NCBI RefSeq assembly: GCF_029888045.1
Contig: NZ_JARXRN010000027.1
Location: 1-64,000 of the forward strand
From: Luteimonas rhizosphaericola
Lineage (GTDB): Bacteria; Pseudomonadota; Gammaproteobacteria; Xanthomonadales; Xanthomonadaceae
Direction of reading: 5' to 3'
DNA: 64,000 nucleotides
Below, one piece after another: positions 36,369-45,265 of this stretch; position 1 is the first letter of the stretch; every line of letters starts with the position of its first letter. Both the position numbers and the translations under genes were made by a program. The notes below the pieces were generated by a model. It was given only the letters and a program-made list of their open reading frames with translations. It was not told the origin of the DNA and did not search any database.

Positions 36369-36826
36369 CCCGCGCGCCGCGTCGCGACGGCGTCGATCCG
36401 GTCGCGCGCACGCGTTCGCGCCGGCGCGCGCTGCAGGCGGTGTACGCGATGCAGCTCTCGGGGGTGGACGCGAGCAACGCGATCGCGCAGTTCGCCCACG
36501 AGCAGGCGCACGAGGTCGCGGACCTGGCCTATTTCGAGGACCTGGTGCGAGGCGTGGGCAGCCACCGCAAGGCGTTGGATGCCGCCCTGCAGCCGTTCCT
36601 CGACCGGCCGGTGGACGAGGTCGATCCGATCGAGCGCGCGATGCTGCGCATCGCCGCCTACGAACTGCAGCACCGGCCCGACGTGCCGTACCGGGTGGTC
36701 ATCGACGAGGCGCTGAAGACGGTCAAGCGTTTCGGTTCCGAGCACGGCCACACCTACGTCAACGGCGTGCTGGACCACGCCGCCGCGCAATGGCGCGCGC
36801 CGGAAGTGCAGGCCGCGCGCTCCTGA
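36365..36826 (+). CDS. nusB: Transcription antitermination factor NusB
   Basis: 153 residues, GTG start overlapping the ribH stop (GTGA). [15 protein letters not shown], an all-helical core, and the C-terminal [35 protein letters not shown] signature. With NusE/S10 it binds boxA in rRNA leaders. The ribH-nusB-thiL order is conserved in proteobacteria. Confidence 0.96.
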   Translation: MTRAPRRDGVDPVARTRSRRRALQAVYAMQLSGVDASNAIAQFAHEQAHEVADLAYFEDLVRGVGSHRKALDAALQPFLDRPVDEVDPIERAMLRIAAYELQHRPDVPYRVVIDEALKTVKRFGSEHGHTYVNGVLDHAAAQWRAPEVQAARS

Positions 36827-36914
36827 CGCCGACGCCCCGGCGGGCGGCGGACCCGCGACCGCGCGGCGGCGGGACGATGCGCCGGCGGCGTCGACCCTCC
36901 CGAGGAATGCGCGC

Positions 36915-37856
36915 ATGGAATTCGACCTGATCGCCCGCATCCGCGACCGCGCGCCCTCGCGCGACGACGTGGTCCTGGGCATCGGAGACGATGCCGCGCT
37001 GCTGCAGGTGCCGCCCGATCGCCAGCTGGTGGTGGCGATGGACACGCTCAACGCGGGCGTGCATTTCCCGCCGGACACGGCGCCGGCGGACATCGGCTGG
37101 AAGGCCCTGGCGGTGAACCTGTCCGACCTCGCGGCGATGGGCGCGGAGCCGGCGTGGTGCACGCTGTCGCTCTCGCTGCCTTCGGGCCAGGCCGCATTCG
37201 TCGACGGCTTTCTCGACGGATTCCTCGGGCTCGCCGCGCGCCACCGGGTGGCGCTGGTGGGCGGCGACACCACGCGCGGTCCGCTGTCGGTCTGCGTGAC
37301 CGCGCACGGGCTGGTCGCACCCGGCCGTGCGCTGCGCCGGGCGGGCGCGGCGCCGGGCGATGACGTGTGGGTCACGGGCACGCCGGGCGATGCCGCCGCC
37401 GCACTGGCCGCGCTGCAGGCCGGCGCGGCGGTCGATCGCGCACTGCGGGTGCGGCTCGACCGTCCGGAGCCGCGGCTCGCCGCCGGCCGCGCGCTGGCCG
37501 GCCTGGCCAGCGCCTGCATCGACGTGTCCGACGGGCTGCTCGCCGACCTCGGCCACATCTGCGCCGCCAGTGGCGTCGGCGCGTGCATCGAGCTGGACCG
37601 CCTGCCCGCTTCCCCCGCGTTGTCGCGCTTCAAGCCGGAGCTGCGCTGGCCGTGGCAGGCGACCGGCGGCGACGACTACGAACTGTGCTTCACCGCGCCG
37701 CCCGCGCATCGCGATGCGGTCGCCGCCGCGCTCGCCGCCACCGGGGACGCGACCGCCACCCGCATCGGTACTATCGACAGCTCGGGCGAGGTGCGCGCCC
37801 GGCGCCCGGACGGCACGTCCTGGGCGCCTGCGATGCAGGGCTTCAGGCACTTCTGA
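36915..37856 (+). CDS. thiL: Thiamine-monophosphate kinase
   Basis: 313 residues. Opening MEFDLIARI, then LGIGDDAALL, MDTLNAGVHFP, AVNLSDLAAMGAEP and the ATP-binding GGDTTRGPLS, CIDVSDGLLADLGHI and TGGDDYELCFT. It phosphorylates TMP to the active cofactor TPP. Ends just before a pair of REP-like palindromes. Confidence 0.96.
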   Translation: MEFDLIARIRDRAPSRDDVVLGIGDDAALLQVPPDRQLVVAMDTLNAGVHFPPDTAPADIGWKALAVNLSDLAAMGAEPAWCTLSLSLPSGQAAFVDGFLDGFLGLAARHRVALVGGDTTRGPLSVCVTAHGLVAPGRALRRAGAAPGDDVWVTGTPGDAAAALAALQAGAAVDRALRVRLDRPEPRLAAGRALAGLASACIDVSDGLLADLGHICAASGVGACIELDRLPASPALSRFKPELRWPWQATGGDDYELCFTAPPAHRDAVAAALAATGDATATRIGTIDSSGEVRARRPDGTSWAPAMQGFRHF

Positions 37857-37868
37857 TCCAACGATTCT

Positions 37869-37973
37869 CGTAGCCCGGATAAGCGCAGCGCATCCGGGGT
37901 CGCTGGTACACGAGGCCTGTATCGCACCCGAATCCTTAGCCTACCCGGATGCGTTGCGCTTATCCGGGCTACG
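37869..37973. repeat. REP-like palindromic element, copy 1
   Basis: Left arm cgtagcccggataagcgcag (continuing cgcatccgggg) and right arm 37941-37973 (ctacccggatgcgttgcgct then tatccgggctacg) are inverted copies with ~40 bp between them. The sequence agrees with the widespread gtagcccggataagcgcagcg-type element of proteobacteria. It lies between thiL and the convergent patB-like gene and may also aid 3' end formation. Confidence 0.9.
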
Positions 37974-38088
37974 CGTGTGTCGCGTCGGCTGGAGCGACAG
38001 GTGTGCGCGCGAGGATGAACCGACGACGCAAGTCGAGTCCCGGTTCCAAGCGCGCAAGCGCAATCGCCATCCCGCGCCGTGGGTCCCG

Positions 38089-38190
38089 AGCCCGGATAAG
38101 CGGAGCGCATCCGGGGTCGCTCCGGTACAGGACGCCTGCATCGCACTGCAATCATTCGTCTACCCGGATGCGCTGCGCTTACCCGGGCGA
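38089..38190. repeat. REP-like palindromic element, copy 2
   Basis: Second copy in the same orientation, arms at 38089-38116 and 38160-38190. It overlaps the last codons and stop of the C-S lyase gene (ends 38179), so the repeat supplies part of the protein's C-terminus. Nothing else is recognised between the two copies (37974-38088). Confidence 0.88.
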
Positions 38191-39390
38191 CGCGTTGCGC
38201 AGGTCGTCCAGCGCGTGCGCCATCCGCGCGAGCGTTTCGCGCAGCAGCGGACGCGGCATGGCGAAGTTCAGGCGCACGAAGCCGGCGCCCGCGGCGCCGC
38301 AGTCGAGTCCATCAGTGAGCGCGACGCGCGCGTGGCGGCGGAAGTACGCACCCGCGCTGGTGTCGGACGGCAGCGTCAGGTCGCGGCAGTCGATCCACGC
38401 CAGGTAGGTGCCCTGCGGCGGGGCGAACACCGCGTCGGGTCGGTGCCGGGCCATCCACTCCGCCACCAGCGCGCGGTTGCCGTCGAGGTACTCCAGCACC
38501 CGGTCCAGCCAGTCGCCGCCGTCGCGCCAGGCGGCGAGCGTGGCGATCATCCCCAGGCCCGACACGCCGTGTCCCGCGACCAGCGCCATGTCGCGCCAGC
38601 GCGGCAGGTCGTCGGCGGCGAACACCAGCTGCGCGCACTTCAGGCCGGCGAGGTTCCAGCCCTTGGAGGCCGATACCGCGACCACCGCGTGCCGCCCGGC
38701 GGCCTCGGACACGCTGGCGTAGGGCACGTGGCGCGCGCCGGCGTACACCAGCGGCGCGTGGATCTCGTCGGAGAACACGCGCGCACCATGGCGTTCGACC
38801 ACCGCCGACAGCGCCTGCAGCTCGTCGTACCCGAACACGCGCCCGAGCGGGTTGTGCGGGTTGCACAGCAGCACCAGCCGCGCACCGCTTCCGAGCGCGG
38901 CGTCGATGCCGTCCAGATCCATCTCCCAGCGCCCGTCGCGCCAGGCATGCGGCACGTCGATGACGGGGTGCCCGTGCAATTCCAGCAGCGGGCGGAACGG
39001 CATGTACGCGGGCGTCGGCAGCACCACCGGCGCGCCTGCGGGCAGGAAGTGTTCGAGCACGATCTCCAGCCCGCCGAGCACGTCGCCGACGGCGTGGATG
39101 CGCGAAGGCTCCACGGCCCAGCCGTAGCGCGACTGCTGCCAGTCGGCGCAGGCGCGCGCGAGTTCGCGCGTGAGCGCCGGCGTGGGATAGCCGCTGCGCC
39201 CGCGCGACACCGCATCGTGCAGGGCAGCCGCCACCGGTTCGGCGAGGCCGAAGTCCATCTCGGCGACGAAGGCGCCGATGCAGTCGGGGAACGCGCTCCA
39301 TTTCAGGCCGCCGACCCCGCGCAGGCCGGCTTCGTCGATGCGGTCGTAGTCGTGTTCTGGCGTGGACATGGGCGGGGCAGGGACGTTCAT
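38179..39390 (-). CDS. PatB/MalY-type PLP-dependent C-S lyase (aminotransferase fold I)
   Basis: 403 residues; ATG 39369 (MSTPEHDYDRI) is a possible shorter start. Family features: LKWSAFPDCIGAFVAEMDFG near the N-terminus, CNPHNPLGRVF, DEIHAPLVY, and the PLP lysine in SASKGWNLAGLKCAQ. Members cleave cystathionine or other beta-C-S substrates. The C-terminal DDLRNASPG is encoded inside a REP-like element. Whether it makes homocysteine or mainly H2S cannot be told. Confidence 0.9.
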   Translation of the reverse strand: MNVPAPPMSTPEHDYDRIDEAGLRGVGGLKWSAFPDCIGAFVAEMDFGLAEPVAAALHDAVSRGRSGYPTPALTRELARACADWQQSRYGWAVEPSRIHAVGDVLGGLEIVLEHFLPAGAPVVLPTPAYMPFRPLLELHGHPVIDVPHAWRDGRWEMDLDGIDAALGSGARLVLLCNPHNPLGRVFGYDELQALSAVVERHGARVFSDEIHAPLVYAGARHVPYASVSEAAGRHAVVAVSASKGWNLAGLKCAQLVFAADDLPRWRDMALVAGHGVSGLGMIATLAAWRDGGDWLDRVLEYLDGNRALVAEWMARHRPDAVFAPPQGTYLAWIDCRDLTLPSDTSAGAYFRRHARVALTDGLDCGAAGAGFVRLNFAMPRPLLRETLARMAHALDDLRNASPG

Positions 39391-39753
39391 TCAGCAGTCG
39401 TCGGCGCGGAAGGCGTCGCGCAGCCAGCGCAGGGTGGGCGCGGCGGGATCGCCGCTGGCGTCGACCACGTCGAACCGGCACGGCGCATCGCGATGGGCGC
39501 GGTGGGTGGCGAGGAACTGCCGCGCCGCCAGCACCAGGCGACGACGCTTGCGCGCGTCGATCGACGCCGCGCCGTCGCCGAAACGCGAACTGCCGCGGAA
39601 GCGGACCTCCACGAAGACAACGGTCTCGCCGTCGAGCATCACCAGGTCGAGTTCACCGACGCGCGCATTCGCATTCCGGGCCACCGGGCGCAGGCCGGCG
39701 CGGCGCAGGTGCTCGCAGGCCGCGGCTTCGACCTCCGCGCCGCGCGCCCGCAC
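39391..39753 (-). CDS. yraN: YraN family (UPF0102) endonuclease-like protein
   Basis: 120 residues. GTG 39753 lies 1 bp after the stop of the LpoA-like gene and gives the usual YraN length; longer in-frame versions would overlap that gene. Core [29 protein letters not shown] has the Glu-Asp-x-Val pattern of restriction-endonuclease-like folds. Function poorly defined in the family. Confidence 0.9.
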   Translation of the reverse strand: MRARGAEVEAAACEHLRRAGLRPVARNANARVGELDLVMLDGETVVFVEVRFRGSSRFGDGAASIDARKRRRLVLAARQFLATHRAHRDAPCRFDVVDASGDPAAPTLRWLRDAFRADDC

Positions 39754-39754
39754 C

Positions 39755-40936
39755 TCAGCCGCCGGTGCCGGGACCGGACAGCGGCACCACCAGGCCGTTG
39801 CTGAAGGTCGCCCACGCGGGGGTCCGCACCACGCGCCCGTCCGCACCCAGCGACAGCCGCCCCGTGGCGCCGGCGATGGCGGCATCGGGCTGCTCGGCCA
39901 GGTGCTGCAGGTACGCGCTCAGCAGCCACGCGTCGTAGCCGAACGCGAACAGGCGCGCCGCTGGTCCGCGCGCGGTCGGCAGGTCGGCGCCGAGCGAGGC
40001 CGGGGCGGGCAGGCCGGCCAGGCCGCCGGTGGTCCATGCTTCGCTGACGAAGGCGATGCCGTCCAGCGCGCGGTCCTCGGACGCGTTGCCGGTGCCCGAC
40101 AGCAGCTGCGAGGTGGCCAGGCGCAGGCGGTCGCCCAGGCCGGCGATGAACAGCTGGGGGACCACCACGCGCGCCTCGCTGCCGCGCAGCGCGATCAGCA
40201 CCGCGTCCACCCCGCCGTCGCGCGTCGCCGCGCCGCGCAGGGCGGCCGACTGGTCGCCGGGCGTGTCGCCGACGATGGCCAGCGTGCCCACGATTTCGCC
40301 GCCGCCTGCTTCCAGCGCGGTGCGGAACGCCTGCACGCTGCGCTGGGCGTGGTCGTCGCCATTGCTCAGCACCAGCACGCGGCGCGCGTTGCGTGCCAGC
40401 GCGTAGGTCGCGGCGGCGGTGCCTTCGTCCTCGGGTGCCAGCGAGAAATCGCCCGCGTTCTCCGGCGGCGCCACGTTGCCGCGGTTGAGCGCCAGCACCG
40501 GAACCGACTGCGGGGAGCCGAACAGCGCCGAGACCCCGTCGCGGCCGAGCGGACCGACGATCTGGTCCGCACCCTCGGCGATCGCCCGGTCGCGCGCGGC
40601 GATCGTGCCGCCCGGCGTGCCGGCGGTGTCGTAGAAGGCCAGTTCGGGCTTCTCGCGGCGTTCGCCGTAATAGCCGGCGAGCAGGCCGTCGCGCACGGGG
40701 CCTGCGGCGGTGGCGAGCTGCCCGGTCATCGGCAGCAGCACGGCCAGCTTGCGCGGCGGGCGGTAGCCGTCGCGGTCTGCAGGCGCGCGCGCGGGGTCGA
40801 AACGCCAGTGGGGGTTGACCACCGGCTCCGGCGCGGCATCGGGCTGCTGCACCGGGCCGCTGACCTGGACCGAAGCGCAGCCGGCCAGCGTGGCCAGCAG
40901 GGCCGCACACAGGATCGCTTTCGACATTTGCCGCAT
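39755..40936 (-). CDS. LpoA/LppC-like penicillin-binding protein activator (lipoprotein)
   Basis: 393 residues; ATG 40936 has a ggag RBS, and ATG 40927 is also possible. Signal peptide with lipobox [10 protein letters not shown]. The remainder is a periplasmic-binding-protein fold of the LppC family ([31 protein letters not shown]). It lacks the N-terminal TPR-like half of E. coli LpoA, as is common in short LppC proteins. Probably an outer-membrane regulator of peptidoglycan synthesis. Divergent from rsmI. Confidence 0.85.
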   Translation of the reverse strand: MRQMSKAILCAALLATLAGCASVQVSGPVQQPDAAPEPVVNPHWRFDPARAPADRDGYRPPRKLAVLLPMTGQLATAAGPVRDGLLAGYYGERREKPELAFYDTAGTPGGTIAARDRAIAEGADQIVGPLGRDGVSALFGSPQSVPVLALNRGNVAPPENAGDFSLAPEDEGTAAATYALARNARRVLVLSNGDDHAQRSVQAFRTALEAGGGEIVGTLAIVGDTPGDQSAALRGAATRDGGVDAVLIALRGSEARVVVPQLFIAGLGDRLRLATSQLLSGTGNASEDRALDGIAFVSEAWTTGGLAGLPAPASLGADLPTARGPAARLFAFGYDAWLLSAYLQHLAEQPDAAIAGATGRLSLGADGRVVRTPAWATFSNGLVVPLSGPGTGG

Positions 40937-40992
40937 CGCCGGCTCCGCGGTGGAGAATGGTCGGATTCTACCGTCCCGGCCGTGGAGAGACG

Positions 40993-41838
40993 ATGCCAGC
41001 CGCTTCACCTCCGACGCGCACCGCAGGCGTGCTGCACGTGGTCGCCACGCCGATCGGCAACCTGGGCGACCTGTCGCCACGCGCGCAGCAGGTGCTGCGC
41101 GACGTGGCCGCGGTGTGCGCCGAGGACACCCGGCACACGCGGCAGCTGTTCGCCCAGGCCGGCATCGACACGCCGCTGGTCGCGCTGCACGAGCACAACG
41201 AGGACGCGATGGCGCAGCGTCTGGTCGAACGACTGCAGGCCGGCGATTCGCTGGCGCTGGTCAGCGATGCCGGGACGCCGCTGGTGAGCGATCCGGGCTT
41301 CCGGCTGGTGCGCGCGGCGCGCGCGGCGGGCATCCGCGTCAGTCCCGTGCCAGGGCCGAGCGCCCCGGTCGCGGCCCTGAGCGTGGCCGGGCTGCCGAGC
41401 GACCGCTTCGCGTTCGAAGGCTTCCTGCCGGCGAAGGCCGCGGCCCGCCGCGAACGGCTGGCGGCGCTCGCCGGCGAACCGCGCACGCTGGTGTTCTTCG
41501 AGTCCTCGCACCGGATCGGCGAGATGCTGGCCGATGCCGAGCAGGCCTTCGGCGACGGGCGATGCGCGGTGGTGGCGCGCGAGCTGACCAAGCTGTTCGA
41601 AACCGTGCTGGACGGAACCCTCGCGGCACTGCGCGAGCGGGTCGAGGCCGATCCGGACCAGCGGCGTGGCGAGTTCGTGGTGCTGGTGGAAGGCGCGGGC
41701 GACGACGACGACGGTGCGCGGCTGGCCGAAGGACGCCGCGTCTACGCACTGCTCGCCGCGCACCTGCCCCCGTCCACGGCGGCAAGGCTGGCGGCCGAGA
41801 TCACCGGCGCGCCGCGCAAGGCGCTGTACGGCGGGTAG
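40993..41838 (+). CDS. rsmI: 16S rRNA 2'-O-methyltransferase RsmI
   Basis: 281 residues; ATG follows ggagagacg. Motifs: LHVVATPIGNLGDLSPRA, EDTRHTRQLF, LVSDAGTPLVSDPG, GPSAPVAALSVAGLPSD and the C-terminal half ending in ALYGG. It methylates C1402 of 16S rRNA. Shares a 56-bp divergent promoter region with the LpoA-like gene. Confidence 0.96.
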   Translation: MPAASPPTRTAGVLHVVATPIGNLGDLSPRAQQVLRDVAAVCAEDTRHTRQLFAQAGIDTPLVALHEHNEDAMAQRLVERLQAGDSLALVSDAGTPLVSDPGFRLVRAARAAGIRVSPVPGPSAPVAALSVAGLPSDRFAFEGFLPAKAAARRERLAALAGEPRTLVFFESSHRIGEMLADAEQAFGDGRCAVVARELTKLFETVLDGTLAALRERVEADPDQRRGEFVVLVEGAGDDDDGARLAEGRRVYALLAAHLPPSTAARLAAEITGAPRKALYGG

Positions 41839-41922
41839 GGGGACGCGGCACGCGCACGCCCCGACGCAGGTGGACGCCGCGGCAGTTCAGCCGCGCCCCG
41901 ACCCGCGTGCGACAATGGCCGC

Positions 41923-42296
41923 GGCGGAGTCGGCCGGGCAGTCGCGTCATCCCTTGCGGATGCCGAGGAAAGTCCGGGCTCCACAGGGCACGGTGCCAGG
42001 TAACCCCTGGGCGGCGCGAGCCGACGGAAAGTGCAACAGAAAGATACCGCCGAACGCTCCGGCAACTCCGCAAGGAGCGGCAGGAGGCGTGGCAAGGGTG
42101 AAATGGTGCGGTAAGAGCGCACCGCGAGCCTGGCAACAGGCCGGTACGGCAAACCCCACCGGGAGCAAGACCAAATAGGGAGACGATGCCGTGGCCCGCG
42201 GTGTCTCCGGGTAGGTCGCTCGAGCGTATCGGTGACGATGCGCCTAGAGGAATGACTGTCCACGACAGAACCCGGCTTACAGGCCGGCTCCGCCAC
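41923..42296 (+). ncRNA. rnpB: RNase P RNA, bacterial class A
   Basis: P1 is formed by ggcggag at the 5' end and ctccgcc at the 3' end. Universally conserved blocks are present: gaggaaagtccgggctccac, acagaaagataccgcc, ggtgcggtaagagcgcacc, and the terminal block agaggaatgactgtccacgacagaacccggcttac (written here in pieces of one run, read 42246-42280). A gacaat -10-like box at 41911-41916 lies at the right distance. It processes tRNA 5' ends. Confidence 0.96.
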
Positions 42297-42317
42297 CTTA
42301 TTCCGCCGCCTGCAGCG

Positions 42318-42339
42318 CCGCCGCGACAGCTTGCGGCGG
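42318..42339 (+). terminator. Possible terminator of RNase P RNA
   Basis: 7-bp stem ccgccgc / gcggcgg with an 8-nt loop, 20 bp after the RNA. No T-run follows, so the call is weak. The rest up to 42444 shows nothing identifiable. Confidence 0.4.
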
Positions 42340-42444
42340 TTGCCGGGCCGGATGCGTCGTGATGGCCGATGTGAACCGCGAGCGCCGCCCCCGACCTGTG
42401 GTCGCCCGCGACGGCGCAACTGTGTCCTGCAGGGCCTGCCTGCC

Positions 42445-43260
42445 TCAGGCGCGAGCGGCCGCGCCCACGTGCGCGTCCGGCGCCTTGTCCGCGACCAGGC
42501 GCAGGTCGATTCCGTGTTCGAGCCAGGCCTTGCAGGCCGCCACGACCAGGTTGAAGCCTTCGGTCGAATCGAGCGCCTGCGCCACCTTCTCGTCGTCGCT
42601 GCCCTCGAAGCCGGACGCGGTGATGGCGACGAACGTCGCGTCGTCGCCATGCGGAGTGAAGCGCCATTCCACCGGCGTTGGCCATTCGATGGCGATCCGC
42701 TCCCCCGGTTCCAGCGCGACCACCCGCACCTCGCCCGATGCGCCGTAGTCGTCCCAGTGCCAGGTCACGGTGGCGTCCGGCACCAGCGGCCCGCTGGCGC
42801 GGCTGAACCAGAACCGCGTGGTGACCGCGGGATCGACGAACGCGGCGTAGACCTCGGCCGGCGGCCGGCGGATGAGCATGGTGGCGCGCGCCACCGGGTC
42901 CTGCGTCAGTGCCATCGGAAGGTCTCCCGGGGTCCGGCACGGGGCCGGGTCTGGTGGAGCGGGGGGCGCTGGCGGCGCGCAGCCCCGCAGCCAGGCCGCG
43001 GCCCGGGCCAGGCCGCCGGCCTGCAGTGTGCAGCGATGCGTGCGTCCCTGCACCTGGCGCGCCAGCAGGCCGGCGCGTTCGAGCGCCCGCACATGCTTGG
43101 AGGCGGCCGCCAGCGAGATCTCGAACGGGGCCGCCAGCGCGCCCACGCTGTGCGGGCCGGCCGCAAGGGCACGCAGCATGGCGCGTCGGGTGGGATCGGA
43201 CAGGGCGTGGAACACCCCATCCAGGGGCAGGCCGTCGGCAGGTAGCGCGGGATCGTCCAT
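42445..43260 (-). CDS. Fusion of ArsR-type HTH regulator and SRPBCC/AHSA1 domain
   Basis: 271 residues as one reading frame. Residues ~10-95: winged HTH of the ArsR family (FHALSDPTRRAMLRALAAGPHSVGALAAPFEISLAAASKHVRALERAGLL). Residues ~115-260: SRPBCC fold (ATMLIRRPPAEVYAAFVDPAVTTRFWF). Such domains usually occur as two adjacent overlapping genes; here a Pro/Ala linker joins them with no stop. No metal-binding Cys/His pair of classical ArsR is seen in the recognition helix. Target genes unknown. Confidence 0.85.
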   Translation of the reverse strand: MDDPALPADGLPLDGVFHALSDPTRRAMLRALAAGPHSVGALAAPFEISLAAASKHVRALERAGLLARQVQGRTHRCTLQAGGLARAAAWLRGCAPPAPPAPPDPAPCRTPGDLPMALTQDPVARATMLIRRPPAEVYAAFVDPAVTTRFWFSRASGPLVPDATVTWHWDDYGASGEVRVVALEPGERIAIEWPTPVEWRFTPHGDDATFVAITASGFEGSDDEKVAQALDSTEGFNLVVAACKAWLEHGIDLRLVADKAPDAHVGAAARA

Positions 43261-43494
43261 CGGATTGACTATCCACAACCCGGCGCCAACAATCAACCGA
43301 CTGGTTGAACGGGGCCGTGCAGGCCCTTCGACCACGGGCTCGGGCAGGCCGGCCCGGGATCGCGAATCGGTGCCGCCAGCTCGCGAATCTCAAAATTTGA
43401 GACGAATCAGCAGCTTGTGGATAAGGCTTGAACAAGTCTGTGAACTATCGCGCAAGTCATTGAGCCGATTAATGAAATTTGCACGCCAAAGCTG

Positions 43495-43557
43495 TTGACA
43501 TCGTTCGGGACGGGTCATAAGGTGGCGCTTCGTGGGGAAACCGGGATTTTGGTGGTT
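43495..43557 (+). promoter_or_regulatory. Promoter and probable MraZ-binding boxes of the dcw cluster
   Basis: TTGACA at 43495-43500 and, after 17 bp, TAAGGT at 43518 form a sigma70-type promoter. Downstream, G-rich boxes tgggg (43533), cggga (43542) and tggtg/tggtt (43550/43553) are spaced about one helical turn apart, as in MraZ operators (repeated TGGGN). The rest of the 342-bp gap (43261-43602) carries no gene I can see. Confidence 0.7.
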
Positions 43558-43602
43558 TTCCGAGACTGAAGCCCGCCGAAGACGGGCACATCCGGGCAGG
43601 CA

Positions 43603-44052
43603 GTGGTGTTCCAGGGCGAGACCGCCATCACGATCGACGACAAGGGCCGGCTGGCGATCCCGACCAGCTACCGGGATCTTGTCGCCGACGCGGGCGGCAA
43701 CCGCCTGGTGGTCACCTACAACCCGTTCGAGTCCGGCAGCCTCTACCTCTACCCGCAGCCGGTCTGGGAGCGCGTGCGCGACCAGGTCAACGCGCTGCCG
43801 CGCACGCGCTCGGTCAACCGCCAGCTGCAGCTGAAGCTGGTCGGCGCGGCGACCTTCGTCGAGCCCGACGCGAACGGGCGCATCGGCATTCCCGCCAGCC
43901 ACCGCAATGCCGTCGGCATCGAGAAGAAGGCCGTGCTGGTGGGCATGGGCGAGAAGTTCGAACTCTGGAGCGAGCAGGCGCACCTCGCGCAGATCAGGCA
44001 GACGCTGGGCGATGCCGATCTGGGCGACGACCTGGTCGAACTGCAGTTGTGA
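43603..44052 (+). CDS. mraZ: Transcriptional regulator MraZ
   Basis: 149 residues; GTG start. Two AbrB-like repeats: [23 protein letters not shown] and [19 protein letters not shown]. In E. coli it autoregulates the dcw cluster, and candidate boxes lie just upstream. First gene of a run of 13 genes with overlaps or tiny gaps up to ftsA. Confidence 0.95.
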   Translation: MVFQGETAITIDDKGRLAIPTSYRDLVADAGGNRLVVTYNPFESGSLYLYPQPVWERVRDQVNALPRTRSVNRQLQLKLVGAATFVEPDANGRIGIPASHRNAVGIEKKAVLVGMGEKFELWSEQAHLAQIRQTLGDADLGDDLVELQL

Positions 44053-45005
44053 CGGACGGGGGCGCGGAGGTCCGGTCCGCGCACCTTCCGGTGATGTTCG
44101 AGCAGGTCATGGAAGGGCTGCGCGTGGTCGAGGACGGAACGTATCTGGATGGCACGTTCGGGCGCGGCGGTCACGCGCGCGGCGTGCTGCAACGGTTGGG
44201 CGCAGGAGGCCGGCTGCTGCTGATGGACAAGGATCCCGAAGCGATCGCGGTGGCGGAACGCGAGTTCCGTGGCGACGCGCGCGTCGCGATCCGGCGCGGC
44301 AGCTTCGCCGGCATGGGCGGCTGGGACGCGGCTTCGGCGGGTCTCGACGGCGTGCTGCTCGACCTCGGCGTGTCCTCGCCCCAGCTCGACGTCGCCGCAC
44401 GCGGCTTCAGCTTCGGCAAGGACGGCCCGCTCGACATGCGCATGGATCCCGACGCCGGCGAGAGCGCGGCGCAGTGGCTGGCGCGCGCCGACGAGCGCGA
44501 GATCGCCGACGTGCTGTGGACCTACGGCGAGGAACGCATGAGCCGCCGCATCGCGCGCGCGATCGTCGCCCGCCGCGCCACCGCGCCGCTGACGCGCACC
44601 GGCGAACTGGCCGAGCTGATCGCGTCGGTGGTGCCGCGCGGGCGCCACGACATCCATCCGGCCACGCGTTCGTTCCAGGCCATCCGCATCCACGTCAACC
44701 GCGAGCTCGAGGACCTGGAACACGGCCTGGCCGCCGCTCACGACGCGCTGCGCCCCGCCGGCCGGCTGGCGGTGATCAGCTTCCATTCGCTCGAGGACCG
44801 GATCGTCAAGCGCTTCATCGCCGCGCACGCCAAGGCCCCGCCCGGCAACCGCCGCCTGCCCGAGGCGACCGGCTTCGTGCCGACCCTGCGCGCGATCGGC
44901 GATGCCGGCAAGGCGGACGCCGACGAACTGGCCGCCAATCCGCGCGCGCGCAGCGCGGTGCTGCGCGTGGCCGAGAAGCTGCCGGCGCCGGAGGCGCGTC
45001 CATGA
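44049..45005 (+). CDS. rsmH: 16S rRNA m4C1402 methyltransferase RsmH
   Basis: 318 residues, GTG start overlapping the mraZ stop. Motifs: [55 protein letters not shown] and [16 protein letters not shown]. Together with rsmI in this window, both enzymes that modify C1402 are encoded here. Confidence 0.97.
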   Translation: MTDGGAEVRSAHLPVMFEQVMEGLRVVEDGTYLDGTFGRGGHARGVLQRLGAGGRLLLMDKDPEAIAVAEREFRGDARVAIRRGSFAGMGGWDAASAGLDGVLLDLGVSSPQLDVAARGFSFGKDGPLDMRMDPDAGESAAQWLARADEREIADVLWTYGEERMSRRIARAIVARRATAPLTRTGELAELIASVVPRGRHDIHPATRSFQAIRIHVNRELEDLEHGLAAAHDALRPAGRLAVISFHSLEDRIVKRFIAAHAKAPPGNRRLPEATGFVPTLRAIGDAGKADADELAANPRARSAVLRVAEKLPAPEARP

Positions 45006-45265
45006 CCCGGATCGCGGTGATCGTGCTGGTGATCGCGGCCGTGATCTCGGCGATCGCGGTGGTGCACGCGCGCCACCAGCACCGCGAGCTGTACGTGCAG
45101 CTCACGCGGCTGGAGCACGCGCGCGACGAGCTGAACATCGAGTTCGGCCGGCTGCAGCTGGAACAGGCGACGTGGTCGGAAAGCAACCGCATCGACCAGG
45201 TCGCGCGCACCCGCCTGGGCATGAAGTTCCCGGGCCCGGGCGAGATCGTGGTGGTGCGGCCATGA
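45002..45265 (+). CDS. ftsL: Cell division protein FtsL
   Basis: 87 residues, ATG overlapping rsmH (ATGA). N-terminal TM ([20 protein letters not shown]), then a leucine-zipper-like coiled coil and a C-terminal [22 protein letters not shown]. It acts with FtsQ and FtsB in the divisome. Length and position leave little doubt. Confidence 0.94.
   Translation: MTRIAVIVLVIAAVISAIAVVHARHQHRELYVQLTRLEHARDELNIEFGRLQLEQATWSESNRIDQVARTRLGMKFPGPGEIVVVRP

Noticed and set aside
36827-36914. TPP riboswitch before thiL
   Set aside because: The 88-bp gap lacks the THI-box blocks (ctgaga, acctgatc).
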